This document shows positions 34,601 through 45,180 of a stretch of 64,000 bases of DNA, piece by piece. The translations under genes and the position numbers were made by a program. The notes under the pieces were generated by a model. It saw nothing but the letters and a program-made list of their open reading frames with translations. It ran no database searches and was not told where the DNA came from. Each line of letters begins with the position of its first letter. The first letter of the stretch is position 1. Source of the DNA: Paragonimus skrjabini miyazakii (Eukaryota; Platyhelminthes; Trematoda; Plagiorchiida; Troglotrematidae); assembly GCA_014338405.1 (NCBI GenBank), contig JTDE01002234.1:30368-94367 (forward strand), written 5' to 3'.

Positions 34601-35784
34601 CGTTTACAAAATTCCCTCCCCACATTTTGGGCAGTGGTGGATGCTTGTTCAATTTTCGGTCAACCACAAACAGCTGATCAAAGTCAGCCTATGAGAAAAA
34701 GAAACACAGCAGTCAGGGAGAGAGAATAAACCTCCTTTGAAAACAAACCAGAAAAATAAGCCGACGAGACAGACATGTTACAAGAAAGCTAGCCCAATGG
34801 AACGGCCCAACTCAGAAACCTCTACAATAATATACCAGTTTAATGTGTTTACGACGTACGTACTGTCATTCGTTTTCCGTAATCATGGTTACACTTAAGC
34901 CTACACACTAACACAGTGCAAGACACCGTAATGTAAGGTCTAAATACTGTCATCGTTGTAGAAGAAAGCTATGACCTAAAACAAAGTAACGCATATGGTT
35001 ACCACAAACGCGTAACTGGTATGCGGTAGACGAGGAAGATTCACTGAGTTTACAGCCTATTTATCAATCAACGGAGGAATTCGGCTTGTTTCAGTGCACA
35101 TACAAGACGATGACCCGCACAATCCAGACCGCATGTACAAACAGTATAATAGTCAGCCGAAATTACACCTATAACCTAAAGGTGACCAGCACGTTTAACC
35201 CTCTACCTAACACAAATGAGCAGAATTACGAATGGACTAGAACATTTCATCACGCATTCTTGATGGTAGTGCTGTCGTGTCGTAGCCGGATGTCATCATC
35301 AAAACACGGTCCTACTGTTAGCGAACCGACTCAGCGAGGCTATTCGTCAGGCCCTCACAAAAATCACAACAATTAAGTCTCAAAGTTTGAAGAAAAATGT
35401 CACATCACGGCGGCCCAACGGCTAAATCAACCAGGCAAGTCTTACATAATATTTAACACCAACCTTCTGATCCAGGAAAAGCCAAACAACCTTACTTTTC
35501 AGCTGAAACTAGTCATACCTCTAATCGAAATCAATGGCAACCAAACTTGTTAAAGAAATTCCACATTGCATACTAACACAGGTTTGACCGAAGTACGATG
35601 AATTACAACCAGATTGATAATTATTTGACTCTGTCAGTGATACAACCAATCCCAGCTAAGTGGGCAAGCAATATTAACAGGCTACCTGTTACCGAACAAA
35701 CCATGAAACCACGTATATACATATAAGCTATTTTTAGGCAGCACTGGTTTTAGGCATTGTGCATGTCATTGCTATACTTGGCAC
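31611..35784. other. Unassigned DNA, no recognisable gene
   Basis: The largest frame is 34285-34623 on the minus strand (about 112 codons, no known motif). A plus-strand frame at 35086-35376 is Thr/Asn-rich. No dispersed element of the window recurs here. It could be intronic. Confidence 0.4.
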
Positions 35785-35990
35785 CCGCCTTCTGCGAATC
35801 AGGCCTGGTCTCAGATAGACCACATAGTCGCTAAGTATGTGTGAACCATTGATGTATTGCTGTCTATGATGACGACAGCCGTTATTTACTGGTGGCAGGG
35901 TTCCATTCAAAACTGTCGTTCATATTGGAGAACATACTTGGATTCAGATCATGCACTGGTATGTTGTCGTTTTGTTCTTACTTTTGCTGG
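35785..35990 (+). pseudogene. LINE A APE endonuclease C-terminus
   Basis: TGG-start frame: WHPPSANQAWSQIDHIVAKY then a break, then VIYWWQGSIQNCRSYW and DSDHALVCCRFVL. The QIDHI and SDHALV motifs are the last conserved boxes of AP-endonuclease-like LINE nucleases (catalytic Asp-His in SDH). The N-terminal part is missing, and an insertion splits the two boxes. Confidence 0.8.
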
Positions 35991-36330
35991 GCAACGACCC
36001 CACCGACAGTAACGACTAGTTGTTGAGAGACTGGCTTTACCATCGGTAAAGCATAAGTGCCAAACCAGCTTAGAAAGTTGATTTAGTAGTTATCACTCCG
36101 AAGATACTAATAGCTGCTGGACTCAAATCTCACAGGCCATTCAGAAAGCAGGTACTGTAGCTTGCGGCACACGGGTACATAAGTTTAACAAACTTTGGAT
36201 CTCGGAGAAGTCCCCGAAGTAGTTAGAAGCCAGACGGAACATTCCTCTTGGTAATTCACATAACAAGTCTAGAAGAGATATACGTAGGAAACTGAAACGT
36301 AGTTAAAAGGCGGATCGTGAGGTTTGGTTA

Positions 36331-37390
36331 GTGGAAAACGTTAGGGAAATTGAAACCATTTTGGCTTCAGGGAACACCGGCAAACTCTTTAAGCTGATCC
36401 GTGCCACTGTTCCCAGACGACCGTCTATCAGTGAAGCCATCAGCGAGGCAGATGACACAATAATCCACAATAAGTCCAGAAAGTTGGAAAGTAGGCCGGA
36501 AAACGTTGGGGGTCAATTTAGCTAGCATCTTGCTCCTATCGTATTGCCCCCACAAACTTCTGTAGCACTCAGGGTGGTAGATTTAGTACCACCCACTGAG
36601 ACTGAGGTTCGCAATTGCATCTCGGCTCTTAATCGTAATAAGGCTGTCCGTCCAGATGATCTCGTGCCGGCACTTTTTAAAGAAGGTGGAGAGGTGTTAG
36701 TTGAGGCCTTGACTCAGCTGTTTCAACTTGTGTGGATGACGGAGACCATCCCTTCGTGCTGGAGTCACTCGATAGTAGTTACTATATTCAAGAAGGGAGC
36801 CCGGGTCTTTTGCGAAAACCATAGGGTAATTACTTTGACCCTAGTCATTTCAAGGGTTCTAGCATCCATTGTACTTCGTCGACTCATTGAAGTTCGGGAT
36901 GCAAACATTAGGAAAGAACAGGCAGGGTTTCGTCCTGGCCGAGGATGTATAGATCACATTTTTACTCCTCATCAAATTCCGGAACAGTGTCGTGTATACC
37001 GCCGGCCAACAATTGCCGTATTTCTCGACTATAAAGGTGCGTTCGATTCGGTGAATCGATCTACACTTTTAGAGTCGCTTAAACGCAAGTGTGTACCGAC
37101 TAAGTATGTGAACATACTGTCGGCGCTTTATTCCCATACTTCTGCTCAGGTTAGAACTTACTGCGAACTGTTTGACAATTTCAGTACCAGGAACGGCGTA
37201 CGTCAAAGTTGTACCCCCCATTTCACCACTTTTGTTCAATTTCGTTATAGACAAAATAGTGGAGAACTGTCTGCGGTAGTCACAAGATGCCGGCGTGGAT
37301 CTCCTACCTGGTGGAAGACTGACTGATCTTGATTATGCTGATGACAAGATGTTGCTGTTTGACAACTTTCAAACAACGCTAAATGCATTT
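36331..37390 (+). pseudogene. LINE A reverse transcriptase (copy 3), cut by gap
   Basis: 36331-36525 gives the pre-RT linker (ETILASGNTGKLFKLIRATV, SEAISEADDTIIHNKSRKLE). 36544-37326 is open for 260 codons with RNCISALNRNKAVRPDDLVP, VIT-LTLVISRVLASIVLRRL, QAGFRPGRGCIDHIF, TIAVFLDYKGAFDSVNRST and NGVRQSC, then shifts out of frame as in copy 2. DLLPGGRLTDLDYADDKMLL (catalytic YADD) follows from 37295 in another frame, up to the gap. A 260-codon RT frame without a stop indicates fairly recent insertion. Confidence 0.87.
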
Positions 37391-37410
37391 CAACCACCTC
37401 GGGTGGCCTT

Positions 37411-37865
37411 NNNNNNNNNNNNNNNNNNNNNNNNNNNNNNNNNNNNNNNNNNNNNNNNNNNNNNNNNNNNNNNNNNNNNNNNNNNNNNNNNNNNNNNNNN
37501 NNNNNNNNNNNNNNNNNNNNNNNNNNNNNNNNNNNNNNNNNNNNNNNNNNNNNNNNNNNNNNNNNNNNNNNNNNNNNNNNNNNNNNNNNNNNNNNNNNNN
37601 NNNNNNNNNNNNNNNNNNNNNNNNNNNNNNNNNNNNNNNNNNNNNNNNNNNNNNNNNNNNNNNNNNNNNNNNNNNNNNNNNNNNNNNNNNNNNNNNNNNN
37701 NNNNNNNNNNNNNNNNNNNNNNNNNNNNNNNNNNNNNNNNNNNNNNNNNNNNNNNNNNNNNNNNNNNNNNNNNNNNNNNNNNNNNNNNNNNNNNNNNNNN
37801 NNNNNNNNNNNNNNNNNNNNNNNNNNNNNNNNNNNNNNNNNNNNNNNNNNNNNNNNNNNNNNNNN
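37411..37865. other. Assembly gap (455 N)
   Basis: The gap starts 26 bp into the HP1 left hairpin arm (last bases GGGTGGCCTT) and ends at CCTGGGAAGCTGCATCGG of the RT thumb. In copy 2 the corresponding interval (21588-21931) is 344 bp. The missing sequence is therefore very probably the rest of HP1 plus about 135 bp of LINE A. Any protein frame read across it is meaningless. Confidence 0.95.
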
Positions 37866-38492
37866 CCTGGGAAGCTGCATCGGCGGCGGCGACGGAGGTG
37901 TAGGGTATGAACTAGAGACGCGTATTTCCAAGGCTAGGGCTGTGTTCGCTAATCTGGCATCTATGGCGACAGAAAGGTATCTCTCTGAAGCTTAAAGGTC
38001 GCGTATATCAGACAACAGTGACGGCTGTATTACCATATGGCAGCGAAATCTGGCCCTTCAGGGTAGAGGACGTGAACCGTCATTAGGTATTTGACCACTG
38101 ATGTCAGTCGCTCGTATCGGGCGGCACCAGTGAGGGAGCAACTAGAAGGTTAGGAAGCGAGTGTTTGGCACCGATTGTCAAACGAGCTCTTTCGTTCAGT
38201 CCTTACACTTGCACAGACTTAGATGGTTAGGTCATGTACTAAGGATGCCAGCTATTCGTTTGCCACATCGAGCACTGTTTGCCAACGCTGCGGCCGACTG
38301 GCGCGAGGTGGACAGATGATGACCTGGTGTAGACAAACGAAATCGTTCACGAAGGGATTGGCCACTGTAGATCGTGTTCGTCTCCCAGATCGAGGCCCCC
38401 GCGACTTCCAGAGTCGGTGGCTTGAGACGTTAGATTATATGGCGACTAGCCCAGTTCAGTGTCGTTGTTTGGCCGAGTTGTCTGTGGAGTGA
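37866..38492 (+). pseudogene. LINE A RT thumb and C-terminus (copy 3)
   Basis: After the gap, ARAVFANLASMATERYLSEA, then frames with RMPAIRLPHRALFANAAADW, MMTWCRQTKSFTKGLATVDR and FQSRWLETLDYMA, ending CRCLAELSVE. The same order is found in copies 1 and 2. Frame changes are needed between pieces. Confidence 0.8.
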
Positions 38493-38776
38493 GTGCATTC
38501 AATGATGCGGGATAGTGAAAGCCGCGAGGAAGCTGTCTTGCTGGTGACGCCTTACTTTTACTTACAGTTTGGTTGTTTGTTTGCAAAGTGTAGGCACCTT
38601 GACGCCCAAGTTTTGAAATATAAACGCTGTTTTTAGCAATTAGGTCCCTTCCCATCCCATTTTCTCTATCGCTCTCTCTTCCTACACAGGGTTTGCTTTT
38701 TTCTTCTTCGTAGTTATGTGGCAGTTAGGCATCAGTGTGAACCGCTGACGTATTGCTATCTATGATGATGACGATG

Positions 38777-39089
38777 GATCCTATAATGGTGAATCCAGCC
38801 TGGAAAGTACTATGGTGTACTTTTTGTGATTTTCGAGCCATTCATATGAGAAATTTGCACTTCAGACTCGAAATAAGCCAGCGGTGATGGCGACCGCGGT
38901 TTTAAACACAAGGCACCAAACCCAGTCTTACTGTGAATATATAACCAAATTCTAATAATAGCAACTGAAAACCTGATCAGAAGGTATTGTGACGGGCTAC
39001 CGCATATCTCAACAATGACGTTCAATATCCTAGAAGAAAACGTTGCTTAGGTTGAAAATCAGTGAAGTAAAACTGAGCAAAAAAATACT
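38777..39089. other. Unassigned spacer between LINE A copy 3 and LINE C
   Basis: No gene or repeat recognised. It could include the LINE C 3'UTR, since LINE C runs toward it on the minus strand. Confidence 0.4.
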
Positions 39090-41660
39090 AGAAATGGTAT
39101 GGGTGTAAGTACGCCATTGACGGTGGCACACTACCATCTCAGATAGCGTCTGTAACCAGCGGTTTGAATGATCACGAGGATCCAACCAGTCAAGCGATAC
39201 CTGCCCACTGCGGTCAGTGGAGCAGTGTCTTTAAAATTCGTGACCATGCTGCTTGACCATCACGTGGTTTCACTCAACTATTGGTGGTCTCAGTATGCGA
39301 TGCCCGACACAGCAAACGCCTGGCTGGCATAGGGAGTACGTGACCTAACCATCACAGGCTGTGCAACGCGATTAGTTGACCAATTGATCGCGCATCCGGA
39401 ATGTTCTGGAATGTGTGCCGGTGAATTGCCACATCGCTCACGTGATTAGTCCACTCAGTGTGGGCTAATTGGCGGAGACAACGATAGTCCATCACAGAAA
39501 GTCGGTTGACGTTTTCGCTATGAACAGACCACGTTTCCGAAGAATAAAGCAAAACAGAACGTACACAAGCATCACATACCCCTCCTTTCAACGATAACCG
39601 AACGTTGTCTCGACGCTATATATGATGCAGGTCGGTAGATATTTTGTGCCTTTGCTACCCTGGCTGACACCTCATCAGCAGTATCACGGGCTGAGATAGT
39701 GTATGAAACTGCCCACATTTTCAAGTGGACCAACTGAAATAAAGAAGTTAGGAGAGTAAATGCTTTAGTCTTGAAGAATCACTGCACTTTGAAGGTGCGA
39801 AACACATTCTATACAAACTATCTCGGTCACGCCTTGTTCAGCATGTCTTCGGCAGAGGGGTTAAGTAAGACGATGTCACCCACATACTACAGATCGGTCA
39901 ATTTAACGCCAGGTGGAAGCCCAACACGAAGCTCGCTGGACTCCTCAAGTTCACCCTCCAGAATGTCGTACATGACGAAATTGCTTAATAAGAGCGAGAA
40001 CAGACACCCCAAATAACACCATCAAAAGTGACCAACCACCTAGGGAGTTGTCCGTAAACTCGCCCAGTTTGTAGAGTGAGCACCCAGTGATCTCAACGAA
40101 TCTACGTACTTTTCTGGTACTCCCTCACGAAGAAAGCAGTTTTAGAGAACGTTACAAACAACCGAATCAAACGCAGCTTTAAGAGTAAAAAGAACACGAC
40201 CGTCGCCTACCCGTAAGAATATCGATATCTCAAGATCCGTCGCAAGGTAAAAATATGATCAACGCACCCTTGACTAGATCAGAATTCGGTCTGTTCTTCG
40301 CGTATCTGACTTCCTCTGCGCTTGGTGAGCCGACGTAAAATGAGCCCAGTGAATAACTTGGAAGCAACAGATACCACACTGCTGTCTCTGTGGTTGCCTC
40401 ATAGACCTCGGGCTCCTTTTCTGAAAACGGGGATTACTGCTGATAAGCACCAATCACGAATTACCCCTTCAGTTTCCCAAATAGTCTGGAAGAGTTTCAT
40501 CAGTTTTGGGGAGGTCTGGATGAAGAGCCATATTAAGCCACGAAAACTTAAACTCCAGTGCCACTTCTGCTCCCGATGGAGGGCCGAATGGAACGTAATA
40601 ACTGACTACTCGGGTCCCGTCCTCCAAATGGTCTGGTTGAGGACAACTGGACTGTACCTCAAAATGTTCAGCCCATCTGACAAATCGGCGCGATTTATTG
40701 GTGACAAGCGAACTATCCTTTTCATAAATAATTTCACTTGTACCAACTCGACGGCCAGTACAATTAAGAATCAGTGAAAAAAGCCTTCTGCTAGTCCCAG
40801 ATACAAAGGCTCTTTCCATCTCTTTCAACTGTTCGGTCAAGTAGCGCTTACGGTGTTTGCACACGCTCTTGATCAGCTTGCGTCTGAACTCTCGACCTCA
40901 CCATATTTAGAACCACGTGGAATCGAGCGACGCCAATTCATAAGGCGTGACAGAAATCCGGTTCTCTCGCAAAGTCGCAGCTCCTTCCGGACAACACTTC
41001 ACAGCTGCTGTGGTTTGTCCCCAGTATTCGTTAGGCTCTTTCACCTGACTCGAACTGAGCAATTTATTCACCAATGCTTTCTGGTAAGCGTTTCTTACAC
41101 TCTTATCGCTCGAATGTCAGCCAAGTATTTCGAATTTACAAGCGTGTCCTCTGGAAAAACGATAAAAGAAAACCGACACCCACAACAGCATGGTCCGAAT
41201 CCAAGTGGTTGATCCAAAATGCACGACAGGCTTTAACAGAGTGGCAGTACCTGTAACTGACTTCTATGTGATCGAGCTGTGTCTACAGCTGAGCACATGG
41301 AGGTCTATATGTAACACAGTGCCTCCTCCTGTGGTGGAGTGCGGCGCCCAAAAAATGGAGATCATGGGATGCGTAGAGCTGCAGCGGTCTTCCATCATTG
41401 TCGGTGCGCTGTGCCCGGACACCAAACGAATCTCCCATTCGCTTCTCCTCTGAAGAGAAACGACCAAGCTGAGCATTAAAATCATCCGCTATTACGTTTA
41501 GTCTACTTTAGAAGACCAACAAGGGCATCATAGAACACATTCTTGGTAGCTCCGGAACAGCCACCTGTTGGAGCATACGTCGAAATAATGAAAACAGCGC
41601 TTTTCTGATTTGCGTCAACAGACTGCAACTGATATATTGAGTCTGACAGCGTCCACTAGA
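39090..41660 (-). mobile_element. LINE C: near full-length but degraded RTE-type LINE (endonuclease and RT)
   Basis: Reading down from 41660: STYAPTGGCSGATKNVFYDA and ADDFNAQLGRFSSEEK (APE endonuclease boxes, with ADDFN for GDFN), RMGDSFGVRAQRTDNDGRPL, TQLDHIEVSYRY and DSDHAVV (41190). Then the linker RRFVRWAEHFE (about 40660-40700) and GPPSGAEV. RT boxes: VIPVFRKGARG, SKLFTGLILRRL, LKAAFDSVV (about 40165), EGVPEKYVDSLRSL, ELRVGLPPGVKLTD then YVGDIVLL (YADD to YVGD). Then 39352-39591: CDACVRSVLLYSSETWSVHS-ENVNRLSVMDYRCLRQ. The C-terminus is MVVCHRQWRTYTHTI near 39100. Many stops and frameshifts; YADD is destroyed. Confidence 0.88.
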
Positions 41661-41754
41661 ATGTATCATCGTTATATCATAGACAGCAATACATCAGTGA
41701 TGCTTAACTGCCACACAACCACGAAGAAGACAAAGCAAACCCTCTTTTTTCTTC

Positions 41755-41870
41755 TCTCATCCTAAACAGGGTTTGTTTCTTCTTCTTCATGGTTGTGTGG
41801 CAGTTAAGCATCAATGTGAATCACTGATGTATTGCTGTCTATGATGATTGATGATGATATAGGAAGAGAG
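41755..41870 (+). repeat. Antisense LINE A tail nested within the LINE A copy 4 3'UTR
   Basis: The plus strand reads CAGGGTTTGTTTCTTCTTCT, CATGGTTGTGTGGCAGTTAA, GCATCAATGTGAATCACTGA and ends ATGATGATTGATGATGATAT. This is a sense LINE A tail lying inside a minus-oriented LINE A tail (41675-41755 and above 41870). It forms a hairpin with the surrounding copy. The normal CTTCCTATACAGGGTTTGC is interrupted at CTTCCTAT. It looks like a short LINE insertion into the tail of another LINE. Confidence 0.8.
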
Positions 41871-42261
41871 AAGAAAAAAAGGAAAGGGGACCTAACCACT
41901 AAAAAATAGCTACGTCTACACTCAAACATACAACATCAAGGCGCCTACACCTTGCAAACAAATAACCGAGCTGTAAGTGAAGGTAAGGCGTCATTAGCAA
42001 GACAGCTTCCTGACGGCTTTCACTGCCCCGCGTCATTAAGTGCACTCACTTCACAGACAACTTGACCAAACAACAACAACATTCACGCTACTTAGCTCGG
42101 TTAGCCGCCATCTCACCTAACATCTCAATCCACCGACCCTGTGTGTCGCGAGGGCTCCAGTCCGGAAGACGAACCCGATCTACAGTAGCCAACCCCTTTC
42201 TGTCGCCTTTGCATTTCGAGGCTGCAAAGCGCATTCCGAAATATTTAGCACAACGTGAAAC

Positions 42262-42510
42262 TGCATTTAGCGTTGTAAGATATCCGCACCAAATTTTGTA
42301 CGCATGAAGTCAAACAGTTTGGGCGTCGTGTTTAACATGTTATTGATAAATGGATTGAGAGTAACACAACGTTATGAGCAAGTTGTAATACTCTACGTTT
42401 CAACCACCTCGGGTGGCCTTCCTCAGGAGTGTTGTAATTGTTGGTGTGATTTCGATTACAACACTCCTGAGGAAGGCCACCCGAGGTGGTTGAAATGCAT
42501 TTAGCGTTGT
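42262..42510 (-). mobile_element. HP1 short form nested in LINE A copy 4, same site as in copy 2
   Basis: Body 42277-42495, flanked by TGCATTTAGCGTTGT at 42262-42276 and 42496-42510. This is the same 15-bp duplication (reverse complement) and the same LINE position as at 21550-21797. The sequence is nearly identical to that copy, including the 41-bp hairpin arms. This shows that one HP1 insertion event predates the spread of these LINE copies. Confidence 0.92.
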
Positions 42511-42556
42511 TTGAAAGTTGTCAAACAGCAACATCTTGTCATCAGCATAATCAAGA

Positions 42557-43610
42557 TCAGTCAGTCTTCCACCAGGTAGGAGATCCACGCCGGCATCTTG
42601 TGACTACCGCAGACAGTTCTCCACTATTTTGTCTATAACGAAATTGAACAAAAATGGTGAAATGGGGGGTACAACTTTGACGTACGCCGTTCCTGGTACT
42701 GAAATTGTCAAACAGTTCGCAGTAAGTCCTAACCTGAGCAGAAGTATGGGAATAAAGCGCCGACAGTATGTTCACATACTTAGTCGGTACACACTTGCGT
42801 TTAAGCGACTCTAAAAGTGTAGATCGATTCACCGAATCGAACGCACCTTTATAGTCGAGAAATACGGCAATTGTTGGCCGGCGGTATACACGACACTGTT
42901 CCGGAATTTGATGAGGAGTAAAAATGTGATCTATACATCCCCGGCCAGGACGAAACCCTGCCTGTTCTTTCCTAATGTTTGCATCCCGAACTTCAATGAG
43001 TCGACGAAGTACAATGGATGCTAGAACCCTTGAAATGACTAGGGTCAAAGTAATTACCCTATGGTTTTCGCAAAAGACCCGGGCTCCCTTCTTGAATATA
43101 GTAACTACTATCGAGTGACTCCAGCACGAAGGGATGGTCTCCGTCATCCACACAAGTTGAAACAGCTGAGTCAAGGCCTCAACTAACACCTCTCCACCTT
43201 CTTTAAAAAGTGCGGGCACGAGATCATCTGGACGGACAGCCTTATTACGATTGAGAGCCGAGATGCAATTGCGAACCTCAGTCTCAGTGGGTGGTACTAA
43301 ATCTACCGACCAGGGCGTTACTAAAATGCAGCTGAGCAAACATTGATGTGCTCTGGAACTCAGTGCGATTCCCACTCCAAATTGACCACAATATTCAGCT
43401 TCGGCACCGCCACAGAATATAAAAGAGGATCGTTTGGATCGACAGTTATGTGAAAGTGATATCAAATGGATAACGGTGCTAGAATCGCAGACTTGCGTCT
43501 CCTACACAAAGCATAAACCAAGCTCCAGTCTTGAGAGTGTACTTGCCGAAGCAGCTTGCTGACCGATTTATCGGAGAGTAGGGACATTAAAGGCGCTCAT
43601 GTTTGCCAGT
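42557..43610 (-). pseudogene. LINE A copy 4: endonuclease N-terminus fused to RT
   Basis: 43610-43520 in one frame: NVPTLR, IGQQAASASTLSRLELGLCF and ETQVCDSSTVIHLISLS, with internal stops. This is the start of an APE endonuclease (NVRTL carrying the metal-binding Asn; SETR carrying the catalytic Glu, here ETQ). 43465-42557 is open for 302 codons: CGQFGVGIALSSRAHQCLLS, then directly TPWSVDLVPPTETEVRN and the RT boxes as in copies 2 and 3, up to NGVRQSC and the shared frameshift. About 600 residues between the first endonuclease boxes and the RT are missing. YADD lies in another frame at 42400-42588. Confidence 0.87.
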
Positions 43611-43620
43611 TATCTGGTCC

Positions 43621-45180
43621 TCAAAAAACTAGCATCGCCCGGTAGCACAGGGACGATAGAAGACAGGGGGCAAAGTAATAGGGGATGGGTGAATAATGTC
43701 ACTGTCAGAAGTATGATAACTTCTGACACTTTCCGGTCGTTTATGCTGTCGAAGAAAGTTGGCTTGAAAGAACCCACTCCCAATCTCTCACTCGAACATC
43801 TGACTTGTGATACAACAAGAAACATAGTTTTCAAGGGGAACCATACCTGGAGCCAATGACTCAACGGTATGACGCACTTGGCAGTGAGTAGTTTGCCTAA
43901 TCCAAGGGCACAGTGGATAGGACATTAATGCCTTACTCTAGTTAATGTTGTGCGCAGCAGATGTATTCGAAGCTACATCAGGCCTATAGGATACTGGATA
44001 TTTTTCGACCGCACTGGAGAGTACGTCGGCGGCCACAACCAACCGTTGGGCGATCGGAGTGCTCTTTGTCTGAGGGTACCCTTTCTAACCCTCTCCTTTC
44101 TAAGTTGGAAGATAGCAGTACCGCAACTATAAACATAGCTCCGTTGTATATTCATGGAATCAGGCCTCGTACGCGGTCAAAAAGTGCAACTGCTCCTCGT
44201 CTGACACGGTTGTGTCTGGAAGGACGCAGTCCTAGTCAGCATGGCCCACAGGATCAAAACAACACGCAAGCCCGAACATCATGTCAAGGTAGCAGTATAG
44301 GTCAGGGCAAAATCTAATGTATGGGTTGCGATGCTTAAGTCGAGGATAACCAGTTGCTAAGGAATGCAAACTGACTACCTGGTTCGGGTTTCATCACTCG
44401 TGCAAAGGAACCTAGTTTGTTTCCGACAGGTCGTGTTAACTCACGTTTCCAGCTTACTAATGACAACAGTTCCGAACATAAACAGTCGTTGGTGTAACGA
44501 ACCAGAACAGCATATATTGCACGGTTTCCCTGAAGGCTGTCAACACCAACCTACAAAGTGATAACTCCATCACATGTTAGTACTAAAACCAAGGCACAGC
44601 CTACGATTAACCAGCAGAACAGGCCAACCGTTGCAGAGTACAATTGCTTTGATAAACAAACTGAGACCTGAAGTTCCGAGAATGATAAAACACTAGAGTA
44701 AGAACCTCAACCAAAAATCTTGTTAAGCTTCAACTATTTGTTCTTTCACCCTACCCCGCAGGTCGATCACAGTTAGTGGACAAAGAACCAGCGAGAGAAA
44801 TACCAAACGGTTGTTACGATACAGGAGACGGTTTCTACGACCCAATCAAACACACTGTATCGGACTATACGGGAAAGTTCTTGCGCAACACTGGTAAGCA
44901 AAAATAAATACACCTACTAATTTTAGACGTCGCCGAACATGCATGGATAATCGCCAAGTGCAGAAAAGCCTGGGACGAACATGTCTGTGCGACCTATGAC
45001 CATAAAATAGAGGGAGAGACATCTGAACCCTACTGAGTACAAAACGAGACCAGCTTATCATCCAATGGGACGGTTGGAGAAAATATAATCAATCTAATTT
45101 CCACTTGTTACAATATTCATTGGAAGCATGGAATAGAAAGCGGGGTAGACAAGCACAAACGTATGAAAACATGTTCCAAT
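43621..45180. other. Unassigned DNA downstream (3') of eIF5A
   Basis: Open frames at 43599-43859 (+) and 43961-44317 (+, about 118 codons, Ser/Arg-rich C-terminus) have no recognised family. They might be exons of a host gene, but I see no conserved motif. The eIF5A 3'UTR should lie in the upper end (below 45181); I could not identify a clear AATAAA there. Confidence 0.4.

Larger units (their letters stand above)
35785..38776 (+). mobile_element. LINE A copy 3 (RTE-type), longest copy, with assembly gap
   Basis: It starts inside the APE-type endonuclease (35785), runs through the RT and ends with the LINE A 3'UTR and ATGATGATGACGATG tail (38760-38776). The gap 37411-37865 falls exactly inside the HP1 hairpin. 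The RT region is close to copies 2 and 4 and shares their frameshift. An extra ~39-bp LINE A tail-like piece lies in the endonuclease part (35839-35878). No target duplication was identified. Confidence 0.88.
41675..43620 (-). mobile_element. LINE A copy 4 (minus), two internal deletions, nested HP1 and an antisense tail insertion
   Basis: From 43610 downward: endonuclease N-terminus, then a jump at about 43322 straight to the RT, HP1 at 42277-42495, then MRFAASKCK-equivalent sequence (GGAATGCGCTTTGCAGCCTC) up to about 42210. A second jump (AAATGCAAAG to GCGACAGAAA) leads to the C-terminus and 3'UTR. An inverted copy of the LINE tail sits within the 3'UTR (41755-41870). The 3' end lies at about 41675-41690, next to LINE C. 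Confidence 0.85.

Noticed and set aside
37245..37931. Long frames across the N gap
   Set aside because: They consist mostly of unknown residues. The gap interrupts LINE A and HP1, and no real frame can be read.
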